From Bacteroidales bacterium (lineage in GTDB: Bacteria > Bacteroidota > Bacteroidia > Bacteroidales > F082): a DNA stretch of 64,000 nt. The stretch lies in NCBI GenBank assembly GCA_017439405.1, contig JAFSJF010000037.1:1-64000 (forward strand). Reading direction: 5' to 3'. Under the pieces are notes generated by a model, which searched no databases, was not told the DNA's origin, and saw nothing but the letters and a program-made list of their open reading frames with translations. The position numbers and the translations under genes were made by a program. Of this stretch, positions 1-10,115 are shown piece after piece (within the stretch, counting starts at the first letter, position 1; every line of letters starts with the position of its first letter).

Positions 1-11
1 GGACGACGAAA

Positions 12-42
12 GATTTGCATTGGATTTGTTCCGATTTGTTTC
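12..42 (+). repeat. GATTTGT-type intergenic repeat, copy 1
   Basis: Three imperfect units beginning GATTTG follow each other at roughly 10-11 base spacing. Related copies occur at 164-195, 702-733 and, more diverged, at 7238-7269. All lie between genes. No function is recognised. Confidence 0.6.
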
Positions 43-163
43 TTTAAGGAAGTTGAAAAGAATAATATTTGATTTTTTTGGGAAACAAATCTTAGCAAAT
101 CTGAAACAAATTGATTGCTTGCTTGCGCTCGCAATCGCGCGAAGCGAAGAGCGGACAACGAAA

Positions 164-195
164 GATTTGTATTAGATTTGTTTCGATTTGTTTCC
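164..195 (+). repeat. GATTTGT-type repeat, left flank of GxxExxY gene
   Basis: This 32-base segment matches 702-733 in the same orientation with a single T/C difference. The two copies bracket the GxxExxY gene as direct repeats, which suggests the gene and its flanks moved or duplicated as a unit. A more diverged third copy lies at 12-42. Confidence 0.65.
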
Positions 196-211
196 TATAA
201 CTCCACCTCTC

Positions 212-625
212 ATGAATGTCAGCCTTTACAAAGAGCGCATGTACAATATAATAGGTGCAGCCATGGCAGTCTATAATGAAATTGGCTATGGGTTTTCAGA
301 GCCTATTTACCAAGAATGCTTGTCTATTATTTGTACCGAAAAGGATATTCCATGGGAACGAGAGAAGGTGCTGAAAATGTTTTTTCATGGTGTTGAGTTG
401 GAGAAAACCTATAAAGCTGATTTTGTGTGTTATGACAACGTCATCGTTGAATTGAAAGCCGTTTCTGAGCTTATAGGCGAACACAGAGCTCAGTTATTCA
501 ATTACATGAAAATCACCAATTCACATTTCGGCATACTGATCAATTTCGGAGAACCACAAAGACTTCATGCCGAAAAATACATGTACAACGACTTGACCAA
601 CAAATTTGACCTAATAAGAGGCTAA
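212..625 (+). CDS. GxxExxY protein (PDDEXK-like small protein)
   Basis: This is a 137-residue protein of the GxxExxY family. The family signature is visible near the N-terminus: a glycine-rich turn (YGFSEPIYQE), later the acidic/lysine core DFVCYDNVIVELKAV, and a C-terminal NFGEPQRLHAEK segment. Family knowledge places these proteins in a PDDEXK nuclease-like fold of uncertain role, often sitting alone between unrelated genes. I chose the ATG at 212; reading could begin upstream at a TTG at 188 but gains no conserved residues. The gene is flanked by direct repeats (164-195 and 702-733). A second, divergent family member lies at 51581-51979. Function is not established. Confidence 0.85.
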   Translation: MNVSLYKERMYNIIGAAMAVYNEIGYGFSEPIYQECLSIICTEKDIPWEREKVLKMFFHGVELEKTYKADFVCYDNVIVELKAVSELIGEHRAQLFNYMKITNSHFGILINFGEPQRLHAEKYMYNDLTNKFDLIRG

Positions 626-701
626 CCAGCTAAGCTTCGAAGAAGCGACTACGGCAGCCCGATAAGGGCAAGCCGAATGGAAAGTCTCAAACAAGAAAAA
701 G

Positions 702-733
702 GATTTGTATTAGATTTGTTCCGATTTGTTTCC
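702..733 (+). repeat. GATTTGT-type repeat, right flank of GxxExxY gene
   Basis: Nearly identical in the same orientation to 164-195. It ends 13 bases before the start codon of the WbpB-like gene. The preceding segment 636-680 contains the motif GGCAAGCCGA, which also recurs around 7188-7310. Confidence 0.65.
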
Positions 734-737
734 CTAA

Positions 738-1715
<978 letters not shown>

Positions 1716-1733
1716 GTATCGCTTAGAGACCTT

Positions 1734-3605
1734 ATGGCACAATACTTCCTCATAAGCCTCCTTCAACTCCTGGCAGGCGTTTCGATTCCGCTCCACACGG
1801 TACGCTACGGCAGAATGAAAGTGCCTATCGTGTTGCATTACCAAATGGAAAGCGATAGTAGCCAACTGGCCGTGGCTCCCTGTTGGACGCTCAGGATTGG
1901 CGAGGATGCTTGTGTTGAGGATGATGCAGGAAACAAGATAATCCTTACGCCCGAGGGCATTTTTTGGCTTAAAGGCGTAGTGAAATATTCCATTTCGGAA
2001 GGACGTGTGAATGGCTTCACTGTCTTGGATTCGGATAGCGCCCAGGTTTGTCGTGTTGTCTTCGAAACGGACGAGGAGCTTCGTGTCGTGCGCATCGTCG
2101 GACGCGATACCACGGAAGTGCGCGAACTTATGATGGAATACGCTGCCCCTGCAATGCTGCACAGCATCAAGCGCATGGGGGGCGGTTCGGTGGAGTTTGA
2201 CTTTGTCCACAATGCGGGCCGCATGTTGAAGCGCTTGGTTTGCCGCAAGGATGCGGATGGTCGGGTGATAGGGGTTTCGGAATACACCTTTGGCAGCGAC
2301 AGTCTAGGCCAAACCGTCACGGAAACGGTTGGTGACGGGCAAACCATTGTTAGAAAAGTGGTGCGCGGTTTCAAGGACGGGCAACTTCGCAAAAGGGAAG
2401 AATATGCTGGAAACGGCCGTTTGAAGCGTAGCACACTCTACCGCTACTCGGCCGACAGCGAGCATGCCCAACTGGAAAGCGTGACAGCAACGTGTTATTC
2501 CGAAGACAGCCTGATGCCAACCTATCAAAGGACTCGCGGCTACAAATACGCCGCAGGGCAGCCTTATCCAATCGAGGTGGAGACAACAGACAGCGATGGC
2601 ACAAACGAGCGGAAGGTCTTTACCTATCCTTTCTGCCCGAGCCAAGCCAGCGACCTTGTTGCCGACGCATTGCTCGATCGGGGAATGGAGGATGTCGTAC
2701 TCTCTGTCTCGAGATGGAAAAAGGGGACTTTTGTCGATTCCACAGCCGTTGTTTACGATGCTTTTCCTGCGGTCAATGCCCCTTCGGGGACGGTTCTCCG
2801 TCCTTCGGCCATCGTCTATTCCGACGGCGAACTACAGAATGACATTTGTCTCAAATACACGGCTTACGACACTTTGGGGCTTCGGACGAGTCGTGCGAAG
2901 GTCATCCATAAACGGATTGTTGACCGGTTGCAGCCCGAGTTTTTCCGATGGAGGGCTCCCAATCCTCTCGCTGACCTGATGCGCGAGCAACGGGCCTACG
3001 AGGTTTGCGCCGCCTGGCCCGACATGACTCCTAACCAAGATTTTGGCGAAAACCACCTTTTCGAAGGTACGGGAGCCTATCTTGGCAAGGTGGAGACCAA
3101 AGAATCAAAAGGTTGTGTGATAGTCGACTTGGGCTTTGGCGAAGCGCCGCTTTCGGCCCGCTTCTCCGACCCCGACATTACCCCTCGACTCATCGACGGA
3201 TATACTGACTTGGAACTCGTTTCTCCCGAAACGGCAGAGGCTTGCATTGACAAGGCTGGTGGCTTCAAGGAAGGCAACCACGGGCTTTTCAAGGGGGCGC
3301 GATACCTTTTGTGCGAAAGCCGGTTTGGGCATCGCCTCGATTTTGCGACCAACAACGCTTACGACATCTATCCCAACGTCCTGTACTTGACTGAGGCCGG
3401 ACCTTTGGGCAAAGTTGTACACGACAATTACAATTTTGGCAACTACCTTTGGGGCGTAGCAGCCCGCGAGGCTGGCATCCCGCAATGGATGGCTTTGCTG
3501 GGTTCACATCTACACGCTTTTTTCTCTCCGTATAGCTTCGGCAGCTTCGATTCCCGCGACGACATTTTTTCCATTCGAGCGGGCTACCATTGGGACGGAA
3601 AATGA
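1734..3605 (+). CDS. Rhs/YD-like protein with toxin-like C-terminus
   Basis: A 623-residue protein beginning 18 bases after wbpB. The first about 80 residues (VPIVLHYQ, CWTLRIG, a glycine-rich turn) resemble the start of Bacteroidota Rhs/YD proteins, and beta-rich YD-like segments follow (YDAFPAV, YTAYDTLG). The last about 75 residues (from YDIYPNVLYL, then NFGNYLWGVAAREAGI, then SRDDIFSIRAGY) resemble the terminal domain seen in polymorphic toxin-like proteins. A hydrophobic N-terminus (FLISLLQLLAGV) could be a weak signal or anchor. It is far shorter than classical Rhs proteins, so it may be a minimal or orphan form. Toxin activity is an inference; no catalytic motif was recognised. Confidence 0.55.
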   Translation: MAQYFLISLLQLLAGVSIPLHTVRYGRMKVPIVLHYQMESDSSQLAVAPCWTLRIGEDACVEDDAGNKIILTPEGIFWLKGVVKYSISEGRVNGFTVLDSDSAQVCRVVFETDEELRVVRIVGRDTTEVRELMMEYAAPAMLHSIKRMGGGSVEFDFVHNAGRMLKRLVCRKDADGRVIGVSEYTFGSDSLGQTVTETVGDGQTIVRKVVRGFKDGQLRKREEYAGNGRLKRSTLYRYSADSEHAQLESVTATCYSEDSLMPTYQRTRGYKYAAGQPYPIEVETTDSDGTNERKVFTYPFCPSQASDLVADALLDRGMEDVVLSVSRWKKGTFVDSTAVVYDAFPAVNAPSGTVLRPSAIVYSDGELQNDICLKYTAYDTLGLRTSRAKVIHKRIVDRLQPEFFRWRAPNPLADLMREQRAYEVCAAWPDMTPNQDFGENHLFEGTGAYLGKVETKESKGCVIVDLGFGEAPLSARFSDPDITPRLIDGYTDLELVSPETAEACIDKAGGFKEGNHGLFKGARYLLCESRFGHRLDFATNNAYDIYPNVLYLTEAGPLGKVVHDNYNFGNYLWGVAAREAGIPQWMALLGSHLHAFFSPYSFGSFDSRDDIFSIRAGYHWDGK

Positions 3606-3620
3606 CAAAACAAAAACGCA

Positions 3621-4316
3621 ATGAAAATACTGATTCTGAATCTATTAATTTTCCTTTCGACAGTAACACCTGTGTTGGCATACGATTGCCCTGAAGCCTA
3701 CTTTTGCACCAAAAAAGGGGCCACGCTCATGTATGAACGCCGCACTCCATCCTCAGGGAAGCTTTGGTGGAGGCAAACCATGCACATCCATGATGTCACG
3801 CAGCGTCCCGACGGAGCCTTGGACATTGCCTTCTCGACACACTTCCAGTCGGAGCAGGTGAAGTCGCCCGTCGAAGAGCCAGTGCCGGCTTGGGCTACCG
3901 TCTTCACCACGGGAGACGTGCAAATCGATGTCGCTGCAACGGCTGCCACAGCTGTCAAGCAAATATTCAAATCATTGAAATTCAGGTCGGAAGGCGGATT
4001 GTCCACCTTGGAAGCGATGATCACGCCTGGCGACTCGCTTCAAGAGATTCACGCCATCGTCTCTTGGAGAGCCTTCCGTTATACCATAGACTTTACCGAG
4101 CGAAGAGTGTTACGCCACGAGACCATCAGCGTTCCGGCTGGGACGTTCCGCTGCATTGTGGTGCGTGAGCGCAAGCTGGAACGCAGGCCGTTCTACAAAA
4201 ACGACAGGATTACACTAACTTGGTATGCATTGGGTTACGGCCTCGTCCGCCACGACACCTTTTTCCCTGACGGCCAGTTGGAGTCGTCCGAACAACTGAT
4301 ATCCGTCTCTGTCTGA
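3621..4316 (+). CDS. secreted TapB-like beta-rich protein
   Basis: A 231-residue protein with a clear signal peptide ([20 protein letters not shown], cleavage near residue 20). The body resembles the TapB-type secreted proteins of Bacteroidota: a [11 protein letters not shown] strand, then [18 protein letters not shown] near the C-terminus. It starts 15 bases after the Rhs-like gene and so may be co-transcribed with it. That position would suit an immunity or accessory protein, but the sequence does not show this. The exact family is a moderate-confidence call. Confidence 0.55.
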   Translation: MKILILNLLIFLSTVTPVLAYDCPEAYFCTKKGATLMYERRTPSSGKLWWRQTMHIHDVTQRPDGALDIAFSTHFQSEQVKSPVEEPVPAWATVFTTGDVQIDVAATAATAVKQIFKSLKFRSEGGLSTLEAMITPGDSLQEIHAIVSWRAFRYTIDFTERRVLRHETISVPAGTFRCIVVRERKLERRPFYKNDRITLTWYALGYGLVRHDTFFPDGQLESSEQLISVSV

Positions 4317-4351
4317 CGCATAAACGACAAAAACAACAAAAACAACACAAT

Positions 4352-5650
4352 ATGAACATCGCAGTAGCAGGCACAGGCTATGTCGGCCTGAGCATCGCCA
4401 CATTGTTGGCGCAACACAACCACGTCACCGCCGTTGACGTGATTCCCGAAAAGGTTGACCTCATCAACAACAGGAAGTCGCCGATTCAGGACGATTACAT
4501 CGAACAATACCTGGCCGAGAAGCCCCTCGACCTAACGGCCACCCTTGACGGCGAAAGCGCATATAAGGACGCTGAATTCGTCGTCATCGCCGCCCCGACC
4601 AACTACGACCCGCAAAAGAACTTCTTCGACACCACGCACGTCGAGGAGGTCATCGACCTCGTGCTGAGCGTCAATCCCGATGCGGTGATGGTGATTAAGT
4701 CCACGATTCCTGTGGGCTATACTCGTGGGCTGTACGTGAAATACGCAGCCAAGGGAGTCAAGAAGTTCAACCTTCTGTTCTCGCCCGAGTTTTTGCGCGA
4801 GAGCAAGGCCTTGTACGACAACCTTTACCCCAGTCGTATCATCGTCGGCTACCCAAAGGAAATCGATGGTTTCGACGAGGAAAACGAAGCCATCCGCAAG
4901 GTGGTCAGCGTGAATCTTGAGGAAAAGGCTAAGGTCTTTGCGTCCTTGCTTCAGCAAGGAGCCATCAAACAAGACGTTCCGACCTTGTTTATGGGGATGA
5001 AGGAGGCCGAGGCCGTGAAGCTCTTCGCCAACACCTATTTGGCTTTGCGCGTGAGCTATTTCAATGAGTTGGACACCTATGCCGAGGTGAAAGGCCTTGA
5101 CACTCAAGCCATCATCGACGGCATCTGCCTCGACCCGCGCATCGGCAGCCACTACAACAACCCGAGCTTCGGCTATGGCGGCTACTGCCTCCCGAAGGAC
5201 ACGAAGCAGCTTTTGGCCAACTACGCCGACGTGCCGCAAAACATGATGAGCGCCATCGTGGAGAGCAACCGCACGCGCAAGGACTTCATCGCCGACCAGG
5301 TGCTGAAAAAAGCGGGCTATTACGACTACTACGACCAAGGACAATACAACGCTGCACAAGAGCGGCATTGCGTTATCGGTGTTTACCGCTTGACGATGAA
5401 GTCGAACAGCGACAACTTCCGCCAGTCGAGCATCCAAGGCGTCATGAAGCGCGTGAAAGCCAAGGGTGCCGAGATCATCATTTACGAACCCACCTTGCCC
5501 GACGGCTCAACCTTCTTCGGCAGCCTCGTGGTCAACGACATCGAGAAGTTCAAGACGCAATCGCAAGCCATCATCGCCAACCGCTACGACAGCGTATTAG
5601 ACGACGTCATCGGAAAGGTTTACACTAGGGACATTTTCAAGAGGGATTAG
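4352..5650 (+). CDS. ugd: UDP-glucose 6-dehydrogenase
   Basis: A 432-residue nucleotide-sugar dehydrogenase that oxidises a UDP-hexose (most likely UDP-glucose) to the uronic acid in two NAD-dependent steps. Visible are the N-terminal Rossmann motif GTGYVGLS (residues 7-14), the APTNYD and STIPVGYT motifs, [10 protein letters not shown] in the middle, and the catalytic cysteine in GGYCLPKD (Cys279), followed by the C-terminal UDP-binding domain. It supplies uronate for the epimerase at 10887. UDP-GlcNAc as substrate, to feed WbpB, is possible but less likely from the overall pattern. Confidence 0.85.
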   Translation: MNIAVAGTGYVGLSIATLLAQHNHVTAVDVIPEKVDLINNRKSPIQDDYIEQYLAEKPLDLTATLDGESAYKDAEFVVIAAPTNYDPQKNFFDTTHVEEVIDLVLSVNPDAVMVIKSTIPVGYTRGLYVKYAAKGVKKFNLLFSPEFLRESKALYDNLYPSRIIVGYPKEIDGFDEENEAIRKVVSVNLEEKAKVFASLLQQGAIKQDVPTLFMGMKEAEAVKLFANTYLALRVSYFNELDTYAEVKGLDTQAIIDGICLDPRIGSHYNNPSFGYGGYCLPKDTKQLLANYADVPQNMMSAIVESNRTRKDFIADQVLKKAGYYDYYDQGQYNAAQERHCVIGVYRLTMKSNSDNFRQSSIQGVMKRVKAKGAEIIIYEPTLPDGSTFFGSLVVNDIEKFKTQSQAIIANRYDSVLDDVIGKVYTRDIFKRD

Positions 5651-5749
5651 CTCCTTGTTCTCAAGGGATTGCGGGTCTGTGTCCGCAATGACTCCTTTTG
5701 GAACGATGTCATTGCGGATTTGATTCGCAATCTCCCAAACAAAACAACA

Positions 5750-7075
5750 ATGTTCAACAAGACCGATCCGAAATATTTCGACGAAGGCCCGTGGACGTTC
5801 GACAAGACCGAGCACGCCGTCCTCGGACTCTGCAAAATCCTCGACCGCTATGCGCACAAGCTGACCTTGGAAGAACTCCAGAACGATCCTCGCTGCGCGA
5901 AAATCCCCAACCTGAATCTTGGTGTGGTGCAACATGTCATCAACGACGTGGAAGCCAAGCTCAGGCGAGGAGTCAAGCCTTTCGCCAACGAAGTCATATA
6001 CCACACAGGCCCGCACCACGACGACATCATGTTAGGCATCATGCCCTTCATCAACAGGCAGTTGCGAAGTCCGTCGAATCAAGTCCATTTTGCCATCATG
6101 ACTTCGGGCTACCATTCCGTAACCGACGAGTTTTTGCTGGAAGCCATGAAAGACACCTTGAGCCTGTTGCACCAAGGCCGCATCGAGATGGTGCATTACC
6201 CCGATTTCTTCGAGCAAGGCTACCGTTTCAAGCAGGAGAAGGACATCCACCATTACCTCGACAACGTTGCTCGCAAGAACCCTGACGAAATGCGACGCGG
6301 TTTCTGCCACCGAATCCTGCGCGACGCCGTAGGGCTATGGCAGTTGAAGAGCGTTGAGGATGTTGAAACGCGGTTCGCCAAAGAGATAGCCACCTTGCGC
6401 GAAGGCCTGCCCAACAGCCCCGAGATCCAGAAACTGAAAGGCGAAATACGTGAGTTTGAGGAAGAACTTGTCTGGGCCTATGCCGGCACGTCGCTGAGCC
6501 ATGTGCACCACCTGCGTTTAGGACTTTATGATGCTGGAACTCAAGGGCCTAACTTCCATCGCGACGTGGAGCCTATCCTCAACCAATTGCGCGAACTGAA
6601 ACCTACCATCATCACCGTGGCCATCGACTACGAGGGCTTAGGTCCCAACACGCACTACAAGGTCATGCAAAGCATCGCCGAGGCCGTCCGCCTTTGGAGC
6701 GAAGAAACCGACCTCATGGACTTGAAGATCTTTGGCTACCGCAACGTGTGGTCCACCTTCCATCCTGCCGAGGCCAACGTGTATGTGCCCGTGTCGCTCA
6801 ACGCCATGGCGGTCTTCGAGAAGGCGTTCAAGGACAGCTACCTGACGCAGGTCAAGGCCGAGTTCCCCAACCCCGACTTCGACGGGCCGTTCAGCGAGTT
6901 GGCGGAGAGCATCTGGGTGAAGCAACTCAAAGACATCCAGCTCATTCTGGGGAAGAATTACTTCTACGAGAACGCCCATCCGCTCATCCGAGCTACGCAT
7001 GGCCTGATTTTCCTGAAGCAGATGACGGCACGGGAGTTTGTCGCCTTGGCGGAAACGATGAAGTCAATGATTTAG
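5750..7075 (+). CDS. PIG-L-like deacetylase-family protein
   Basis: A 441-residue protein with the PIG-L/LmbE metal-binding motif in the form GPHHDD (residues 87-92, starting HTGPHHDDIMLG) in place of the usual HPDDE. Its length and layout resemble the C-terminal half of the long two-domain glucosamine-6-phosphate deaminases of Bacteroidota, here without the NagB domain. It may deacetylate or otherwise act on an amino-sugar substrate; the substrate is unknown. I chose ATG 5750: the open frame extends upstream to 5669 but the added residues look non-coding, and 5750 follows an A-rich leader typical of this window. Confidence 0.65.
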   Translation: MFNKTDPKYFDEGPWTFDKTEHAVLGLCKILDRYAHKLTLEELQNDPRCAKIPNLNLGVVQHVINDVEAKLRRGVKPFANEVIYHTGPHHDDIMLGIMPFINRQLRSPSNQVHFAIMTSGYHSVTDEFLLEAMKDTLSLLHQGRIEMVHYPDFFEQGYRFKQEKDIHHYLDNVARKNPDEMRRGFCHRILRDAVGLWQLKSVEDVETRFAKEIATLREGLPNSPEIQKLKGEIREFEEELVWAYAGTSLSHVHHLRLGLYDAGTQGPNFHRDVEPILNQLRELKPTIITVAIDYEGLGPNTHYKVMQSIAEAVRLWSEETDLMDLKIFGYRNVWSTFHPAEANVYVPVSLNAMAVFEKAFKDSYLTQVKAEFPNPDFDGPFSELAESIWVKQLKDIQLILGKNYFYENAHPLIRATHGLIFLKQMTAREFVALAETMKSMI

Positions 7076-7187
7076 ATTATTGGGAAAAGGAAACAAAACT
7101 GCCACAATTCTATCATTAATTTGAGTGTTTGCGTGTGCTTGCAATTGCGCAAAGCGACGAGATAACGCCGAACCAAGAAACGTAATC

Positions 7188-7385
7188 GGCAAGCCCGATT
7201 AGGGCAAGCCGAAAATCTAGCGTCCGATAGGGAAAAAGATTTGTATCAGACTTATGTAAGATTTGTTTCTTAAAAACGCCCCCATGGGCAAGCCCGATTA
7301 GGGCAAGCCGAAAATCTAGCGTCCGATAGGGAAAAAGATTTGTATCAGACTTATGTAAGATTTGTTTCTTAAAAACGCCCCCATG
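7188..7385 (+). repeat. 99-bp perfect tandem duplication spanning the pnuC start
   Basis: Bases 7188-7286 are repeated without change at 7287-7385. Each copy ends in CCCCCATG, so both carry a copy of the pnuC start codon; only the second is followed by the gene. Inside each copy is a GATTTGT-type repeat (7238-7269 in copy 1) and the motif GGCAAGCC twice. The rest of 7076-7187 holds no gene. Confidence 0.95.
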
Positions 7386-7967
7386 GAATTCCTAACCTCC
7401 CATTGGCTCGACATCACCACCACAGTTCTCGGTCTGGCCTACATCCTTTTGGAATACAAGGCCAGCGTGTGGATGTGGGTCGTGGGCTTCGTGATGCAGT
7501 CGTTAGGCATCGTATTGTACTATCAGAAAGGACTTTACGCCGACTGCGGCATGGAGTTCTATTACCTCGCCATGACCGTCTATGGCTTTGTCGCCTGGAC
7601 GCGCCATAAGCAGAAAGCCAAGGAATTGCCCATCCGCCACATGCCACAAAGGACCGCCTTGATATGGCTCGGCATTGGGCTTGCATTTTGGGCTGCTATC
7701 TACTTCATCCTGTCGCGCTTCACCAACAGCACTGTCCCCGTCCTCGATGCCTTCACCACGGCTTTCAGCATCATTGGCATCTGGGCTTTGGCGCGTAAGT
7801 ATTTGGAACAGTGGTTTGTGTGGATTGTGGTCGATGTGGTCACCTGCGGGCTTTATTTCTACAAGGACATCCCCTTCAAGGCCTCGCTTTATGGGCTTTA
7901 CGTCGTCATCGCCGTGTTTGGCTATTTCAAGTGGCGGCGGATGATGTCGGCCTGCAAAAACCAATAA
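7383..7967 (+). CDS. pnuC: PnuC-type nicotinamide mononucleotide/riboside transporter
   Basis: A 194-residue integral membrane protein with about seven hydrophobic segments and the PnuC family pattern (ILLEYKASVWMWVVGF near residue 25, then DAFTTAFSIIGIWALARKYLEQW, then the VWIVVDVVTCGLYFYKD segment). PnuC proteins import nicotinamide riboside or related vitamins. The start at 7383 is the ATG in the second copy of the 99-bp duplication; a TTG-initiated extension to 7362 would also be possible. It has no obvious connection to polysaccharide synthesis and is probably a passenger gene at the edge of the variable region. Confidence 0.85.
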   Translation: MEFLTSHWLDITTTVLGLAYILLEYKASVWMWVVGFVMQSLGIVLYYQKGLYADCGMEFYYLAMTVYGFVAWTRHKQKAKELPIRHMPQRTALIWLGIGLAFWAAIYFILSRFTNSTVPVLDAFTTAFSIIGIWALARKYLEQWFVWIVVDVVTCGLYFYKDIPFKASLYGLYVVIAVFGYFKWRRMMSACKNQ

Positions 7968-8002
7968 AAAAAAGAAAAAAATCGGGCATATCGTTTTTTT
8001 TC
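7965..8002 (+). terminator. possible A/T-stem terminator after pnuC
   Basis: The pnuC stop is followed by an A-rich run, a short G/C core (TCGGGCATATCG) and a run of eight T. The A and T runs can pair into a hairpin ending in T residues. The stem is mostly A-T, so the call is weak. Confidence 0.3.
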
Positions 8003-8127
8003 TTATTATTGCAATCCGAAAATAGTGCGATCCAAGGAAATCCCAAGGTTTTCCTATAGTCGCAATATACTCATTAACAAACTCTTGTCAATCCAATGTG
8101 TGATTGACGGGGCGGAGCTGTTCTTTC

Positions 8128-8170
8128 GAGTTTAGGGTTTAGGGTTGAGAGTAGTTTAATGTTTAAAGTG
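8128..8170 (+). repeat. heptanucleotide array, left of IVP remnant
   Basis: The segment reads as successive 7-base units (gagttta, gggttta, gggttga, gagtagt and so on). Its reverse-complement family is found on the other side of the IVP remnant at 8544-8573, so the pair forms an imperfect inverted bracket. Confidence 0.7.
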
Positions 8171-8178
8171 GAAAGAGT

Positions 8179-8551
8179 ATGGAAGTATTTGGATATAGGA
8201 AGTTGATTGCTTATCAAAAGGCTAAGGAAGTGGTAAATGGACTTATGGGCTTTTGAAGAAGTTTCCTGTAAAGGAATGCTATACCATGTGCGACCAACTT
8301 CGCAGAGCTTCGATTTCTGTTACATCGAATATCGCTGAAGGTGTGAACCGTTTCCAATAAAGCCAAATCACATTTCATAGAAATAGCTTATGGTTCGTTG
8401 ATGGATGTTTCTTCTCAGTTCGAGATAGCAGAACAACTTGGATACATCTCAACCGATGACCGCTAAAACATGTACCAAATTAATTGAAGAAGACGCTCAA
8501 TGGCTTTCCGGCCTATTGAAATCGTATAAGCCTTCAGACCAAAAACTCTAA
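8179..8551 (+). pseudogene. four-helix-bundle (23S rRNA intervening-sequence) protein, decayed
   Basis: From the ATG at 8179 the frame reads MEVFGYRKLIAYQKAKEVV and then stops. In a shifted frame the family hallmark RRASISVTSNIAEGVNRF appears, stops, and continues in another frame with HFIEIAYGSLMDVSSQFEIA and a final stop region near 8549-8551. That is the IVP/S23 family (PF05635) with at least three disabling changes. This remnant explains most of the 607-base gap between pnuC and rfbA. It is bracketed by heptanucleotide arrays. Confidence 0.85.
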
Positions 8552-8573
8552 ACCTGTAACTCTAAACTTTCAA
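8544..8573 (-). repeat. heptanucleotide array, right of IVP remnant, abutting rfbA
   Basis: Units actctaa, acctgta, actctaa, actttca repeat with a 7-base period and end one base before the rfbA start codon. Read on the minus strand it matches the gtttaga/gagttta units at 8128-8170. Confidence 0.7.
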
Positions 8574-8574
8574 T

Positions 8575-9465
8575 ATGAAAGGCATTGTACTAGCCGGTGG
8601 CTCCGGGACAAGATTATACCCCATCACCAAGGGAGTGAGCAAGCAGCTGCTTCCCATCTATGACAAGCCGATGGTGTATTATCCCATCAGCGTGTTGATG
8701 TTGGCGGGCATTAGGGAGATTCTCATCATCTCTACGCCCTACGACCTGCCTGCGTTCATGCGTTTGTTGGGTGACGGCTCCGATTTCGGCGTGCGTTTCG
8801 AGTATGCGGAGCAGCCCAGTCCCGATGGTCTGGCCCAAGCCTTCATCATTGGAGAAAAGTTCATCGGCGACGACAGCGCATGCTTGGTTTTGGGCGACAA
8901 CATTTTCTATGGCAACGGTTTCACCAAGATGCTGCAAACCGCTGTGAAAGATGCTGAAGAAAACCAAAAAGCCACCGTGTTCGGCTATTGGGTGGCCGAC
9001 CCCGAGCGTTATGGCGTGGCCGAGTTCGACAAGGAAGGCAATTGCCTCAGCATCGAGGAGAAGCCGAAAGAGCCTAAGAGCAACTACGCCGTTGTGGGGC
9101 TTTATTTCTACCCCAACAAGGTGGTGAATGTAGCCAAAACCATCAAGCCCTCTGCTCGCGGCGAGTTGGAAATCACCAGCGTGAACCAAAAGTTCCTTGA
9201 GGACGGCGAGCTGAAGGTGCAGACTCTCGGTCGCGGCTTCGCTTGGCTCGACACTGGCATCCACGACAGCCTCGCTGAGGCCTCCACTTTCGTGGAAGTC
9301 ATCGAGAAGCGTACGGGGCTGAAAATCGGCTGTCTGGAAGGCATCGCCTACCGTCATGGCTGGATTGCAGATGAGAAGATGCGGGAATTGGCCCAGCCGA
9401 TGCTGAAGAACCAGTATGGGCAGTATTTGCTGAAGGTGATTGAGGAGCTGAAGGCTGGGAATTGA
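8575..9465 (+). CDS. rfbA: glucose-1-phosphate thymidylyltransferase, copy 1
   Basis: A 296-residue RmlA enzyme that makes dTDP-glucose from dTTP and glucose-1-phosphate, the first step to dTDP-L-rhamnose. The nucleotide-binding signature [11 protein letters not shown] with the downstream lysine ([12 protein letters not shown]) is intact, as are LGDNIFYG, the [19 protein letters not shown] segment and [10 protein letters not shown]. Length is normal. A close paralog lies at 13498-14412 and heads the rfbACD set; this copy stands alone. The two copies bracket about 4 kb of other genes and could recombine with each other. Confidence 0.95.
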   Translation: MKGIVLAGGSGTRLYPITKGVSKQLLPIYDKPMVYYPISVLMLAGIREILIISTPYDLPAFMRLLGDGSDFGVRFEYAEQPSPDGLAQAFIIGEKFIGDDSACLVLGDNIFYGNGFTKMLQTAVKDAEENQKATVFGYWVADPERYGVAEFDKEGNCLSIEEKPKEPKSNYAVVGLYFYPNKVVNVAKTIKPSARGELEITSVNQKFLEDGELKVQTLGRGFAWLDTGIHDSLAEASTFVEVIEKRTGLKIGCLEGIAYRHGWIADEKMRELAQPMLKNQYGQYLLKVIEELKAGN

Positions 9466-9497
9466 GAATTGAAAGTGCGCCTATACAAATCATAATC

Positions 9498-9974
9498 ATG
9501 ACGACATTGGATAATGAACAACGCAAAGCCCAGATGGATGACATGCGGTCGTTCGACGAGCAGATGCCATGTGTGGGAATCTTTTGGTATGACCCAAAGG
9601 ATCATGCTTTGTTTGGTGTTCGAAAAAAAGAGCTGACACCGCGCGAGGTGGAGGAGGCTGCCGAGAAGGGGAAGCCTTTTATCAATTATCCACATCTTCA
9701 CCGTCAAGTCTGGGCTAAGGAATACTTTAAGGCACAAGCAAAACATCTTGAAACCAAGTTCAAGGGCGATTACACACAAATTCCACGTGGCCGAGTAACA
9801 TGGACAATCGACAAGTTTATCGTTCTTGTAGGTCATTGGGCGATACCTATCCAAGAAGAGTTGACGGATCTTCTCGAAAAGGAGTTCTCGTTGCCCTATT
9901 TCGAATTTGCGTATGATGAGCATTGGGACCTCGGCCACGGCTGGAGCGGCGATATGCCCACAAGTCGGCGATAA
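9498..9974 (+). CDS. hypothetical protein
   Basis: A 158-residue soluble protein without signal peptide or membrane segments. I do not recognise the family. It is rich in aromatic and charged residues (GIFWYDPKDHALFGVRKKEL near residue 28; WTIDKFIVLVGHWAIPIQEEL near residue 105) and ends in a histidine/tryptophan-rich stretch (YDEHWDLGHGWSGD). The ATG at 9498 follows a short heptamer array (9459-9476); an upstream start at 9462 would translate through that array. It lies in the cassette between the two rfbA copies. Confidence 0.65.
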   Translation: MTTLDNEQRKAQMDDMRSFDEQMPCVGIFWYDPKDHALFGVRKKELTPREVEEAAEKGKPFINYPHLHRQVWAKEYFKAQAKHLETKFKGDYTQIPRGRVTWTIDKFIVLVGHWAIPIQEELTDLLEKEFSLPYFEFAYDEHWDLGHGWSGDMPTSRR

Positions 9975-10115
9975 CCATGAAGTCGTAAAAAACCGCTCAT
10001 CATTGTGCAGCGGATTTGTGATTAGTGAATCTGTTTTTGATAGGTTTTAAACGCAAAACGTGACCAACAGACGGATGTTTTCAATACAATATTAACAATT
10101 AAAATTAGCAAAACA

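Noticed and set aside
8128..8573. CRISPR-like repeats
   Set aside because: The repeats are degenerate 7-base units without regular spacers; no cas genes are present in the window.
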